Shown: piece after piece, positions 9,601 to 16,746 of the stretch
Position numbering within the stretch: position 1 is the first letter of the stretch
How the letters are laid out: each line of letters starts with the position of its first letter
Source: Lachnospiraceae bacterium
GTDB taxonomy: Bacteria > Bacillota > Clostridia > Lachnospirales > Lachnospiraceae
Assembly (NCBI GenBank): GCA_015058015.1
Contig: SVDM01000001.1
Span: 1 to 64,000, forward strand
Direction: 5' to 3'
Length of the DNA: 64,000 bases
Program-made: the position numbers and the translations under genes
The notes under the pieces: model-generated
What the model was told of the DNA's origin: nothing
Database searches by the model: none
Seen by the model: the letters and a program-made list of their open reading frames with translations, nothing else

Positions 9601-11176
9601 TGTGGCACAAATTTTGAATGATATCTCAATCGTACAGATAAACCGGGGCGTTATAAAATCTATAGACTATAATGGTAGCATTGAAACAGACGATAATGTC
9701 TTTTGGCTGAAGTATATTCCGACGGACGTTTCAATATATGTTAATGACATTTGGAATCTATTGGGTCGCTCAATAAAAAACGAGTATACTAGAGTCCCTT
9801 TCACTGATAGCATGATGATTGATCTGTGGGACATATATAATGCTAATCGCGAAGAATGGAAAGCTTTATGCGGAGAATTGGCGAAGAAAGACAATAGGAA
9901 AGTACTACTTGGAAAGATACCTAAAGGAATGATTATAGAAAAATACAAACTGCCGATTGACTGTTGTGAAGCTGCCAAGGGATTGCTCAATATTCTTGAG
10001 GAAAAGAAAGCAATTCTAGATTATAGTATTGGAGAATCTCAAGAAATGCTTGAAGTAAAGGTAAGAAAAAGGGTTTATAATGAGATTTATAAATCAGAAT
10101 TCATAATGCCAATTCTATGCTTTCAAAGTGCGAAAGCATTATTAGAGTATTTGAAGACTGAGGAGGTAGTTAAGGAATATAGTCTTACACGATTATCAAA
10201 TGAATCTTTTGTTACAAGGGTTTCGCATTATGTGGGAAAAGATGAATTAAAGAGTGTGTTTTCAAATCACGATCTGTTGCGGTATTGGAATGGAAAACAG
10301 AAAAATGAGGATTCATTTTCTGAGTATAATTTCTATGCGGAACCCCTTGAAACAAATTATATTTCGAAGATATCTTTGGATTGGGACAGCATATCTCCGA
10401 TTGTAAATAGCCTTGTTGAAAAAGGCTTTATTACCGTTAAACAGAATGAGAATAGTTTTAAGATTATTTATGGTTCTTATGATGTAAAAAAAATGCTGGA
10501 AGATAAGGGCAGATTTCTAGAAATGTACACATACTACCGATTGAAAAAATCAGTCCTATTTTCTGATGTTTCTATTAACTCAAAGGTAAGAAGAGGTGAT
10601 ACTGCAAATGAAAACGAGTTTGACTGTATCGTTACAAAAGGATTTCAAACTTTGATAGTTGAATGCAAGGCATTTAAAGAGACAAATATTGAAGGAAATA
10701 TAAAAACCTGGAACAATCATTTAGGGATTAAGCTAGATAAGTTTGGTATTAATGGGAAGGGAATACTAGTTGTTGATAGTGGAGTCCAACAAAATAATAA
10801 TGATTTGCCCAAGAATATAGTTATGATTACAGACCCAAACTCAATTAAGAGTATTGATAGTAAAATCTATCAAACAATGAAGAAGAGGATGGATAATCCA
10901 ATTGATTATTTCACAATTAAAAAAGAATGTCTAGCTGACGGAAGTATAAAGTTGCAACTTCACGGCAGCGGAGACCAGATGGAAGTCAACTGGGGAAAGA
11001 GGACTACAGGAATAATAAATGGTAAAAATGAGCTTATAAAGGAACAATTAACAAATGAAGGAGAATTAGTATTGGATAATCACAAGCTGGGAGATATTTA
11101 TTATGCTGAAATATCAAGAAACGGTGAATGCTCGTATGTGTTTGAAAGAATTAATAATGAGGATGTTAATAACTAA
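6674..11176 (+). CDS. Giant kinase - Rossmann - RyR-like - CARF-like - Card1/DUF1887-like nuclease fusion
   Basis: 1500 residues from the ATG that overlaps the phosphatase stop. (1) Residues about 25-340: Ser/Thr-kinase-like fold with glycine loop GRGGLSYVF, catalytic HEDIKIDN (H200, D202, K204, N207) and a DFG-like FDI (D226). (2) About 398-560: Rossmann-type segment beginning VAIIGFGTDS, like TrkA-N domains found next to RyR domains. (3) About 640-745: RyR-like region with the WQEHKRW...AGW signature. (4) About 850-1000: alternating strands and helices (HPKRIIIAYLSG) resembling a CARF domain. (5) About 1275-1400: PD-(D/E)xK nuclease of the Card1/Can2 (DUF1887) type, with NEFD (E1315, D1317) and ECK (E1330, K1332). 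The kinase and nuclease calls are strong; the CARF call is weaker. The combination suggests a ligand-sensing nuclease under phosphorylation control. Confidence 0.82.
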   Translation: MNISKYQVKQEVELYSPDGKRKYTKEDFVGRGGLSYVFKAFYQDDRGQSHHGLLKEFFPKKFEDRNEDIKKTNTFDVEEIENNIKTIVNSDFFLEEAKQYITPYKMLLELIEEESLGEVSSKEALRTFIPNFSILWSEDNEKGVPYIWTDQMPIITYGQLSERLLSDDSIGIEEMLLVLVSSLAEMTECVEILHNNGFIHEDIKIDNFGFVKRNNKVLKTDVVLFDINSFHLENVQPVFINEEIMQYDEVVPEKRDIIGLGLALSHILKLDSETIKKIGRGGILESEILERARIFETKAHPIDKRVLTSLVHILEKSICDRSSNRYDSCNEMAINLRELEKLLMPEGMKKEYTNGLALEIIDRQEQRKNKMRAVFQNMLYNHPLFSTESKNTNNNKLMPYTVAIIGFGTDSQQFLDVCLETAQSMNGTINVNVFVFPKEYGYVTSYLEDRPEFEKFFCIKGENRKKIYSGDDGYTFEFDAYGHINFIYSSYNAEEIDIENLSGNTGLANANYVFISVKNGNSNKRLAEELGELKKKSKVFITYVLDDDKKKPARSDNLERVFPINPLDSLEKNGKEYNTIIRMAFNTHLVWDNNLNVDFAVKKKEFENEYNMTSSISSVLAIQYRLHNYGIDVLSDPYKAAKRFEKKKWTDDEKRTMAWQEHKRWVTEKVCAGWEQMSVEESCTCGRTSDKSGERPKHVCLLPSDQNSKIRGSMWKRDSLEHLKQLDPLDRMSVMLHRKYNSLSTRLKEGIIIDEMSDRMLETWFLEDSEDGSIYYEWRECVYRLIQGDRNQAPLFKAFDLRLDRAIERIKSKNFVLGQPLENIINQIRRGKIDIILKSLKYVDYKGIDVDLIEKIPFILTYTDGITLVVTAKQEDLICSMDITNPTNMFAYVSAATVIHPKRIIIAYLSGSSLSEKHIETIKTKKKSIEKYLKSKGITLDFDNEEIVLLEKATVSELKVELNKECCNDECMIIHDVAQILNDISIVQINRGVIKSIDYNGSIETDDNVFWLKYIPTDVSIYVNDIWNLLGRSIKNEYTRVPFTDSMMIDLWDIYNANREEWKALCGELAKKDNRKVLLGKIPKGMIIEKYKLPIDCCEAAKGLLNILEEKKAILDYSIGESQEMLEVKVRKRVYNEIYKSEFIMPILCFQSAKALLEYLKTEEVVKEYSLTRLSNESFVTRVSHYVGKDELKSVFSNHDLLRYWNGKQKNEDSFSEYNFYAEPLETNYISKISLDWDSISPIVNSLVEKGFITVKQNENSFKIIYGSYDVKKMLEDKGRFLEMYTYYRLKKSVLFSDVSINSKVRRGDTANENEFDCIVTKGFQTLIVECKAFKETNIEGNIKTWNNHLGIKLDKFGINGKGILVVDSGVQQNNNDLPKNIVMITDPNSIKSIDSKIYQTMKKRMDNPIDYFTIKKECLADGSIKLQLHGSGDQMEVNWGKRTTGIINGKNELIKEQLTNEGELVLDNHKLGDIYYAEISRNGECSYVFERINNEDVNN

Positions 11177-11229
11177 GTAACTTGAGCAGCTGGGAATTAA
11201 CACAAGACAAAAAATGAAGGAGACAGAAC

Positions 11230-11511
11230 ATGTATAAACCAAAACCAATTGATACGACGGATGTAAATCTTCCAGATGATCTATTAACTTTAACAGAAAA
11301 GATTGCTGAAAATGTCCATGACGTATGGGCAGTTGGACGTATATCTGAAGGATGGACATATGGTAGTGAGAAGAATCCAGACAAGAAAACCACACCGCTA
11401 CTTGTCCCTTATGGTGAATTGCCCGAGAGTGAAAAGGAATACGATCGGAATACTGCACTGGAGACATTAAAATTAATAATTAAGCTGGGTTATAGAATTG
11501 AGAAGGTCTGA
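11230..11511 (+). CDS. Stand-alone RyR (ryanodine-receptor repeat) domain protein
   Basis: 93 residues, essentially one RyR domain. The characteristic run is visible: ENVHDVWAVGRISEGWTYG, then TTPLLVPYGELPESEKEYDR and a closing helix ending LGYRI. In bacteria RyR domains occur in nucleotide-centred conflict operons beside TIR, Rossmann and nuclease domains and are thought to bind a ligand. It is the last gene of the operon, 53 bases after the giant protein, which carries a more divergent RyR-like region of its own. It may compete for, or present, the same ligand (inference). Confidence 0.88.
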   Translation: MYKPKPIDTTDVNLPDDLLTLTEKIAENVHDVWAVGRISEGWTYGSEKNPDKKTTPLLVPYGELPESEKEYDRNTALETLKLIIKLGYRIEKV

Positions 11512-11567
11512 GACCCAATAAAAAGTATATAATCTTATTAGTTACCCAAAATGATTGTATCCCAAAA

Positions 11568-11600
11568 ACCGATGACATTTTAACCGTCATCGGTTTTTTT
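11568..11600 (+). terminator. Intrinsic terminator of the kinase/phosphatase operon
   Basis: A 9-bp perfect stem ACCGATGAC / GTCATCGGT with a 9-base loop is followed by a run of seven T. It ends the operon only two bases before the next CCCCC box. Confidence 0.88.
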
Positions 11601-11639
11601 ATCCCCCCTGAAAAGGTCGTTTGAGTCAGACGTTAAAAT
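11600..11639 (+). promoter_or_regulatory. CCCCC-box promoter, copy 2
   Basis: TATCCCCCC ends at 11608 and is followed after 25 bases by TAAAAT (11634-11639). No TTGACA-like -35. The box abuts the T-run of the preceding terminator. The -10 is 54 bases before the repeat-peptide ATG at 11688. Confidence 0.65.
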
Positions 11640-11687
11640 AGACACTGTAATATCAATCAATCACTTTATGTTTTAGGAGGACTCAAT

Positions 11688-11903
11688 ATGAGTAGAGGAT
11701 TTAGTCAACGTGGATCAGATGGTATTTTAAGACACTACAACAGTAATGGTGTAATGACCGGTTTCAGTCAGAAGGGAGGGGATGGTATAACACGTCATTA
11801 TGACAACAATAGAAATATGACAGGATTTAGTCAGTCTAACGGTCGAGGAGGTATGAACCATTATGATAACAGGGGGCGCAAAAAGAACAGCTCTTGGTGG
11901 TAA
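11688..11903 (+). CDS. Small peptide built of three GFSQ...HYD repeats
   Basis: 71 residues, three tandem repeats of about 23 residues with the pattern GFSQ-x3-dGi-x-HYdnnG-x-MT, ending in a basic tail RGRKKNSSWW. The start follows AGGAGG. Short Gly/His/Tyr repeats of this GxS...HYD type occur in small bacterial proteins of unknown role; I cannot assign a function. It has its own CCCCC-box promoter. The last codons (SSWW and stop) reappear right after the next gene (12523-12537), which suggests the gene or its end was once duplicated. Confidence 0.75.
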   Translation: MSRGFSQRGSDGILRHYNSNGVMTGFSQKGGDGITRHYDNNRNMTGFSQSNGRGGMNHYDNRGRKKNSSWW

Positions 11904-11938
11904 AAAACAGATAGTTAACAGAAGATAAATTTATAAAA

Positions 11939-11962
11939 GCTGAGCTAACGGCTATACGGGCA
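11939..11962 (+). repeat. GCTAACGGCT element, copy 1
   Basis: A 24-base element of the form GCTG-A-GCTAACGGCT-AT-ACGGGCA. Two more copies at 12569 and 15719 lie immediately before ribosome sites. This copy is followed at once by the third CCCCC-box promoter instead, as if that promoter had been inserted behind it. Confidence 0.65.
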
Positions 11963-11971
11963 TAGATATTT

Positions 11972-12011
11972 TATACCCCCCAAAGAGAGAGTTTGAAAAT
12001 GGGGATATAAT
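11972..12011 (+). promoter_or_regulatory. CCCCC-box promoter, copy 3
   Basis: TATACCCCCC ends at 11981 and is followed after 24 bases by a perfect TATAAT (12006-12011). The -10 is 59 bases before the ATG at 12065. Confidence 0.7.
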
Positions 12012-12064
12012 ATAAACACAATACAAACCATATCATTGAAGCATCTGTAATGGAGGAGTGCACT

Positions 12065-12523
12065 ATGAAAAGAAATAAGACTGCGAAAATTTTAGATTTC
12101 AAAAGCATGAAAACATTGAAAACAGAAACAGGTAGTAGAATTGCTGATAATGACATCGCATGGACAGAGGAAGAATACGCTGAAGCTTTTGCATGGGCGT
12201 TAGATCTCCAAAGGCTTAACAATTGGCACTCCGAACCTATAAATTTACTTTTTGATGAAGGGGATGTTGAAGAGACAGAAGAACAGGGATGTATTTTATC
12301 TCTTTTCATTGATAGAAAGAGTAATCGAGCAATCTTACGTCGTGATTGGCCGGAGGATATGTGCTTAAAGTATTCAAAGCTGATGAATTTTAAAGATTTG
12401 GAAGAGAAAATGCCGGTGGGCACAAAGAAGATGCTCCAAAATGGGCTTAATCTTTATCATAAGGATGGTGCCAAATACTTTAAAGCACTTTATTTAACTC
12501 ACAAGAAGGAAGAAAGGAAATAG
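12065..12523 (+). CDS. Single-copy protein of a new ~105-residue domain family
   Basis: 152 residues from the ATG after GGAGG (12052-12056). Apart from a basic N-terminal 30 residues it consists of one domain also present three times in the protein at 19504-21177. Shared features in order: (C/A)EA(F/Y)AW, L..L...NW, a variable acidic loop, LF.D....RAI.R, a (T/M)NLEE or NFKDLEE segment, MP.....ML.NGL.LY..DG..FKA.Y. No known family name comes to mind. It has its own CCCCC-box promoter. Function unknown; the matching domain in the FtsZ-like operon suggests the two proteins share a partner or ligand. Confidence 0.75.
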   Translation: MKRNKTAKILDFKSMKTLKTETGSRIADNDIAWTEEEYAEAFAWALDLQRLNNWHSEPINLLFDEGDVEETEEQGCILSLFIDRKSNRAILRRDWPEDMCLKYSKLMNFKDLEEKMPVGTKKMLQNGLNLYHKDGAKYFKALYLTHKKEERK

Positions 12524-12568
12524 TTCTTGGTGGTAGGCTTCGGCAGTGACCATTATTCAAAGAATGCA

Positions 12569-12592
12569 GCTGGGCTAACGGCTACACGGGCA
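12569..12592 (+). repeat. GCTAACGGCT element, copy 2
   Basis: Same 24-base layout as at 11939 (GCTAACGGCT then ACGGGCA), ending directly at the AAAGGAG ribosome site of the TIR gene. Upstream (12523-12537) lies a copy of the last five codons of the repeat-peptide gene, at a spacing similar to that in copy 1. Confidence 0.65.
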
Positions 12593-12604
12593 AAGGAGAA
12601 TTCT

Positions 12605-13726
12605 ATGAGAACAAAAGTGAACGAATTAATAAACGGTAAATATAGATATTTTGCATTTATTTGTTATGCGCACGCTGATCAAAAAGCAGCAGAAAAGCTA
12701 TATAGAAAACTGCAGCATTACAGACTTCCTAACAGGTTAATGAACACGGAGGGACGTGTGAAACGTCTTGTCCCCTTATTCTGGGATCAAAGAGAACTAT
12801 ACGGTGTATACAGAGAAGCGGACCGTCTTGCACTCAGAGAGTCAAAGTATTTAATCGTGGTTTGTTCAAGAAACCTGCATGAGCATGATAAAGAGGTAAA
12901 TCAAGAGATAACAGATTTCCTTGCTGCAGGGAACCCAGCAGAAAACATAATTCCCTTTATAGTAGATAGAGATGAAAAGCCAGAATTGAATTGTTTCCCG
13001 GCAAAGCTTAGAGAAATCTGTGGTGACGAAAGCATTATTGGACATAATATATTTGAACATGACGGAAAGCAAAACTACCGAGCTGCATTGCTTAAGACAG
13101 TAGCGCAGATGCAGGGAATCGCTGTGAGCGAATTAGAAAATGAAGATCATCGCCGCCGCCGGAGAATGATGTATATCCGTGTATTTGTTACGGCTTTATT
13201 GATTACGATTATAGCAGTCACTTATCATTTTACTGTATCAACAAGGTTTCATGGCAAACTAAGTATGTCCGTAAGATATGTAGGGTACACAGAATGGGAA
13301 AAAGAATTATCAGATGCACGGGATGGAGATATTGTTGAATTTCAAGTAGAATTCCGAAACAGCCGTGGCTATTTAAGCTCGTTTTTAAGCAAGATAGCTG
13401 ACAGTAACGACCTACAGATTAGTTCGGATAATATTATGATTCGTGCCATTCTACCGGATAATCTGGAGTATATGGACGGCAGTACAGTTCTTTACAATTC
13501 TGTTTACCAGGAAGGTGTAAGATTACTAGATGATACTGTAACAACCAGTGGTATTAATATTGGAAGCTATATGATTAATGGAAATGCGTATATCAGATTT
13601 ATCTGTAGAGTCGGAAATGAGAATCTGGAAAAGGGTGACAATATACTTATCACATGGGTTAACAGTACAGTAGGAGGAAAGGTTGATGGCAAAGATAATG
13701 CTTCTATACGGGTTTCTTACAAGTAA
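12605..13726 (+). CDS. TIR-domain protein with one membrane span and DUF11-like ectodomain
   Basis: 373 residues; the start is the ATG after AAAGGAG at 12592-12598 rather than the upstream in-frame GTG/TTG. Residues about 12-170 form a TIR-like domain (YFAFICYAHAD at the first strand, FWDQREL, SKYLIVVCSRN, HDKEVNQEI with the probable catalytic or equivalent Glu, NIIPFIVD). A basic stop (HRRRRRMM) leads to one transmembrane helix at about 195-215, then about 160 residues outside the cell that resemble DUF11-type beta domains (ILPDNLEYMDGSTVLYN). TIR domains often cleave NAD or make signalling nucleotides. A similar ectodomain is found in the lipoprotein at 23233, so the two may meet at the cell surface. 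Confidence 0.78.
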   Translation: MRTKVNELINGKYRYFAFICYAHADQKAAEKLYRKLQHYRLPNRLMNTEGRVKRLVPLFWDQRELYGVYREADRLALRESKYLIVVCSRNLHEHDKEVNQEITDFLAAGNPAENIIPFIVDRDEKPELNCFPAKLREICGDESIIGHNIFEHDGKQNYRAALLKTVAQMQGIAVSELENEDHRRRRRMMYIRVFVTALLITIIAVTYHFTVSTRFHGKLSMSVRYVGYTEWEKELSDARDGDIVEFQVEFRNSRGYLSSFLSKIADSNDLQISSDNIMIRAILPDNLEYMDGSTVLYNSVYQEGVRLLDDTVTTSGINIGSYMINGNAYIRFICRVGNENLEKGDNILITWVNSTVGGKVDGKDNASIRVSYK

Positions 13727-13746
13727 TTGAACGTAAAAGAGTTTTT

Positions 13747-13786
13747 TATACCCCCTTAATTGAGAACTAAAAAATCGGTATATTAT
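13747..13786 (+). promoter_or_regulatory. CCCCC-box promoter, copy 4
   Basis: TATACCCCC ends at 13755 and is followed after 25 bases by TATTAT (13781-13786). No -35 consensus. The -10 is 66 bases before the lipoprotein ATG. Confidence 0.7.
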
Positions 13787-13846
13787 ATAATCACAAAATT
13801 AATAACAATATTAGTTAAGCGATTAATATCGCATGGAGGAATAAGT

Positions 13847-15082
13847 ATGAACACAATGAAGCATATCAAGAGAATCATTATCGTTGCAGCACTTTTAACT
13901 GGAATATTTGCGTTAACAGGTTGTTCGTCAAAGGATAACCCGCAGAAGGTTAGTCTTGTGGTTATCGGTGGCCCGAGATCAAATATGAACCAGTTCTCCA
14001 CAGATATTGCGTCTGTTAACGAGTTGCTATATGAGGCAAGCTATTCTTATGGCAATGTGACATTTATAAACTGCGATGGGCAGCCACATGTTTATGCATC
14101 TGTTGATATCCCTAAGCCGTCTGTAGACGGAATGGATTCTGCTGCACTTAAGAAGAGGGCATCTGACTATACACAGCAGCTTAAGCAGTTGCTCTCACAA
14201 GGTACTGCGAAGTATCCTGAGTCAGACCTGCTTAGTGCTCTGCAACTTGCATCTCAGGCCTTTGCCAGCGCGGATAAAGATAGTAAGTGTGTATTAGTAA
14301 TTCTTGATTCAGGGTTATCTACGGCAAAACTTGACTTTCGACAGATGTTAACAACTGGTTCGAATGGTCAGCCACAGTATATGTTGTCTGCAAATCCAAA
14401 TTCAATAGTAGAAGAACTGAAGGGGGCGTCTGAGTTGCCAAAACTTGATAGTGTTCAGGTATATTTCTCATATTGTGGTGTTACGGCTAAGCCTCAGGAA
14501 CCCCTAAGTGAGAAGCAGAAAGAGAAACTTAAGAATATATGGAAGACAGTGCTTATTTCTTCAGGCGCTTCTGAAGTGAAGTTTACCAATGACTTTGCTA
14601 CAGAGATTCCTTATTCAGGCCTTCCGGAAGTATCAACTGTTCCTGTTGAGAGGATGACAATTAACCCGGACGCTGAAGTAATTGAGACTGTTGTGTTAGA
14701 TGAAATGTCCGTCAGATTCATTGGTGATACAGCTGAATATGTTGATGTTTCGGCTGCTGAGAATACGCTTAAAGCAATGGCAGAGCAGCTGTTATCCAGT
14801 CCGGACAGATCTGTATATCTTGTTGGAACTACAGCAACAGGGCGGCCTGATTTTACAAAAGATTTGTCTGAGCGTCGTGCTGCCACAGTCAGGAGGACGC
14901 TGAATAAGTTTGGAGTTCCGGAGGAAAGAATGATAGCTGTGGGGTTAGGATGTTCTAATTATTGGCATGTGAAGGATACTGACGGGAATGGGAATCTTAT
15001 TGAAGAATATGCTTGCAAGAACAGGACGGTACGTATTATCGATACTCAAAGCTCTGATGCAGAGAAGATACATAATTCGTAG
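13847..15082 (+). CDS. Lipoprotein with vWA-like and OmpA-like domains
   Basis: 411 residues. The ATG follows ATGGAGGA. A signal sequence (IIIVAALLTGIFALTGC) ends in a lipobox with Cys. The middle contains strands like a von Willebrand A fold (VSLVVIGGPRSN, later KCVLVILDSGLS). The C-terminal part (about 285-400) resembles an OmpA-C peptidoglycan-binding domain (VRFIGDTAEYVD, LSERRAATVRRTLNKFGVPEERMIAVGLG, NRTVRI). OmpA-like domains bind diaminopimelate peptidoglycan, so this lipoprotein could link membrane and wall. It is a single-gene unit with its own CCCCC-box promoter. Confidence 0.78.
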   Translation: MNTMKHIKRIIIVAALLTGIFALTGCSSKDNPQKVSLVVIGGPRSNMNQFSTDIASVNELLYEASYSYGNVTFINCDGQPHVYASVDIPKPSVDGMDSAALKKRASDYTQQLKQLLSQGTAKYPESDLLSALQLASQAFASADKDSKCVLVILDSGLSTAKLDFRQMLTTGSNGQPQYMLSANPNSIVEELKGASELPKLDSVQVYFSYCGVTAKPQEPLSEKQKEKLKNIWKTVLISSGASEVKFTNDFATEIPYSGLPEVSTVPVERMTINPDAEVIETVVLDEMSVRFIGDTAEYVDVSAAENTLKAMAEQLLSSPDRSVYLVGTTATGRPDFTKDLSERRAATVRRTLNKFGVPEERMIAVGLGCSNYWHVKDTDGNGNLIEEYACKNRTVRIIDTQSSDAEKIHNS

Positions 15083-15179
15083 AAAAAGGGGGTGAGGCTA
15101 GTGAGGAAGTATAAAGATGAAGGCGGAATCATTATCGTACATCATTAAGTAACAGTAAGTGTTTAAGTGTCGAAATTGT

Positions 15180-15203
15180 GGCACCGTATGTAAATGCGGT
15201 GCC
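15180..15203 (+). other. Small hairpin between lipoprotein and basic-protein genes
   Basis: GGCACCG and CGGTGCC form a perfect 7-bp stem around a 10-base loop. No T-run follows. It may be a weak terminator for the preceding lipoprotein transcript, ahead of CCCCC-box promoter 5. Confidence 0.35.
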
Positions 15204-15249
15204 GGAAAGGAGAAAGGCTTGAGTCTATAAGACTAGATATGAATGAAAT

Positions 15250-15289
15250 TATACCCCCTGAAAGTTACTCCAGAAATACTAAGTATAAT
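15250..15289 (+). promoter_or_regulatory. CCCCC-box promoter, copy 5
   Basis: TATACCCCC ends at 15258, then 25 bases, then a perfect TATAAT (15284-15289), 48 bases before the ATG at 15332. Confidence 0.7.
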
Positions 15290-15331
15290 ATTATCGTAGC
15301 AAATGAAAATTATCACACGGAGGAAATATAT

Positions 15332-15679
15332 ATGGTAGAAAAAATGAATCGTAATGTAAGACTGGTAGCAGAAACTTCACAGAAAACAGGATTTGATATT
15401 TATTTAGACTTTTCGGGAAACAGAGAGTATTTGATGGCACATAGATACAACAAGGATTTGTACAATATTCTGAAGGATGGAATAAAGTTAGTCGAATTTG
15501 AAAGGTCTACCCGGAAGTTGATATCTGACTCATCACAATATAATCAAGCGGGAAAAAATAGTGGGCCAAGACGAAAAATAAAGAACAAAAGAAATCGATC
15601 AAAGAAATTTGAAAACTCATTGGAACATGTTATCAATGTGGCAAACGAGTATATGGAGGAAAGGAGATGTGTAGCATAG
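15332..15679 (+). CDS. Unknown small basic protein
   Basis: 115 residues from the ATG behind CGGAGG. The N-terminal half reads as a small alpha/beta domain (GFDIYLDFSGNREYLMAHRYN); the centre is strongly basic (GPRRKIKNKRNRSKKF), which could contact nucleic acid or membrane phosphates; the end is a short helix. No family recognised. The longer reading frame upstream is rejected because CCCCC-box promoter 5 lies inside it. Confidence 0.65.
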   Translation: MVEKMNRNVRLVAETSQKTGFDIYLDFSGNREYLMAHRYNKDLYNILKDGIKLVEFERSTRKLISDSSQYNQAGKNSGPRRKIKNKRNRSKKFENSLEHVINVANEYMEERRCVA

Positions 15680-15718
15680 AGTGGAATGTTAATACTATGT
15701 GCGTATGATTAATTATTG

Positions 15719-15742
15719 GCTGTGCTATCGGCTGTACGGGCA
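15719..15742 (+). repeat. GCTAACGGCT element, copy 3
   Basis: A more diverged copy (GCTATCGGCT, then GT, then ACGGGCA) ending two bases before the GAAGGAG ribosome site of the lipoprotein gene at 15757, the same position copy 2 has relative to the TIR gene. Confidence 0.55.
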
Positions 15743-15756
15743 GAAGGAGACCGGTT

Positions 15757-16503
15757 ATGAGAAAAGCGCTTGTCGTTTTACTAATAATATCAACTTTGAT
15801 GTGTGGATGTGGAAAAACAGTAAGGTCCGCTACTACCGATAATGATCAAAATACAACTAATTCTAATGAGAATAATGCTATTGCAGATGATTCTGCTTCA
15901 TTTAGTGAATATGAGCTGAATTATACAGATAATGAGGGGTACTCCTTTCATGTTGAGTGCCGTGTAAGTCCTTGGATTCTTCAATCAAATTCATCAGTCC
16001 TGAATGCTACATGGAATAGTATAGCAAAAAACTGGGAATTGCCTACTATCAACTCGTGGGGTTTTACGAAAAATGGTAATTCTTATACATATTCAGAATA
16101 TGGTATGACGACCTTTGATTCAAAGATGGAAGATATGTACTATGCAGTTGGGACTATATCAATAACAAATACCACAAAGGGGTTTAGTTTCTCTTCTGAT
16201 AGAATCGGATGTCCAAAGGTACAGCTTGTTAAGAACTCATTAGTGGATTATGAAAAAAAACTAATTACCAGGACATATTTTGCGAAAGAGCATGAAACAA
16301 ATACAATGGGATGTGTAATCAATGCTAAAATGAATTCTGATGAATGGGGACCAGTACCATTTGTGATAGCGTATGCAGAACATTTTACACCCAATAGTCC
16401 TAATGGAGAAAACTACGAAAAGCTAGAAGCTATGCCACTATTCTTGGCTCATGGAGAGGCTACAAATTCTAATATGGTAAAGATTACTATAAAAAAACTA
16501 TAA
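15757..16503 (+). CDS. Unknown lipoprotein
   Basis: 248 residues. The signal peptide KALVVLLIISTLMCGC ends in a lipobox Cys; a Ser/Thr/Asn-rich linker of about 30 residues follows, then about 190 residues that read as beta-rich (YSFHVECRVSPWILQ, YAVGTISITNTTKGFSFSS). No known domain recognised. It is probably co-transcribed with the basic protein 78 bases upstream and is expected to sit on the outer face of the membrane. The repeat element directly before its ribosome site may influence translation. Confidence 0.7.
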   Translation: MRKALVVLLIISTLMCGCGKTVRSATTDNDQNTTNSNENNAIADDSASFSEYELNYTDNEGYSFHVECRVSPWILQSNSSVLNATWNSIAKNWELPTINSWGFTKNGNSYTYSEYGMTTFDSKMEDMYYAVGTISITNTTKGFSFSSDRIGCPKVQLVKNSLVDYEKKLITRTYFAKEHETNTMGCVINAKMNSDEWGPVPFVIAYAEHFTPNSPNGENYEKLEAMPLFLAHGEATNSNMVKITIKKL

Positions 16504-16530
16504 TACATATATAGAACACTCTTAGTACAG

Positions 16531-16560
16531 TTGAGAATAATCTCATAAGAATGATATAAT
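16531..16560 (+). promoter_or_regulatory. Sigma-A-type promoter before the TIR/GNAT cluster
   Basis: TTGAGA (16531-16536), 18 bases, perfect TATAAT (16555-16560). It lies 187 bases upstream of the TIR-GNAT start, giving an unusually long leader in which I see no clear structure or gene. Confidence 0.55.
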
Positions 16561-16746
16561 ATCAATTGTAAAAAACTACATTTTAAGGGCATCATGCACA
16601 TGACTGTAAAGTGTAAAATAATAATGTCGATTCTGGGAGAGCGGACAAAAGAGTCTTTTGAGTCACTCACACTGCTCAAATTGTGGAAAATGTAGGAGTA
16701 TTCTTTATTAAGTTAAGTATTGACGAAAAATGGAGGAAATACGGCT

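Noticed and set aside
6674-11176. Search for CRISPR repeats or Cas genes near the Card1-like nuclease
   Set aside because: No regularly spaced repeats and no Cas proteins were seen; the similarity is to the nuclease part only.
15194-15331. Upstream extension of the small basic protein
   Set aside because: It would place the CCCCC-box promoter and its -10 within the coding sequence; the ATG at 15332 has GGAGG.
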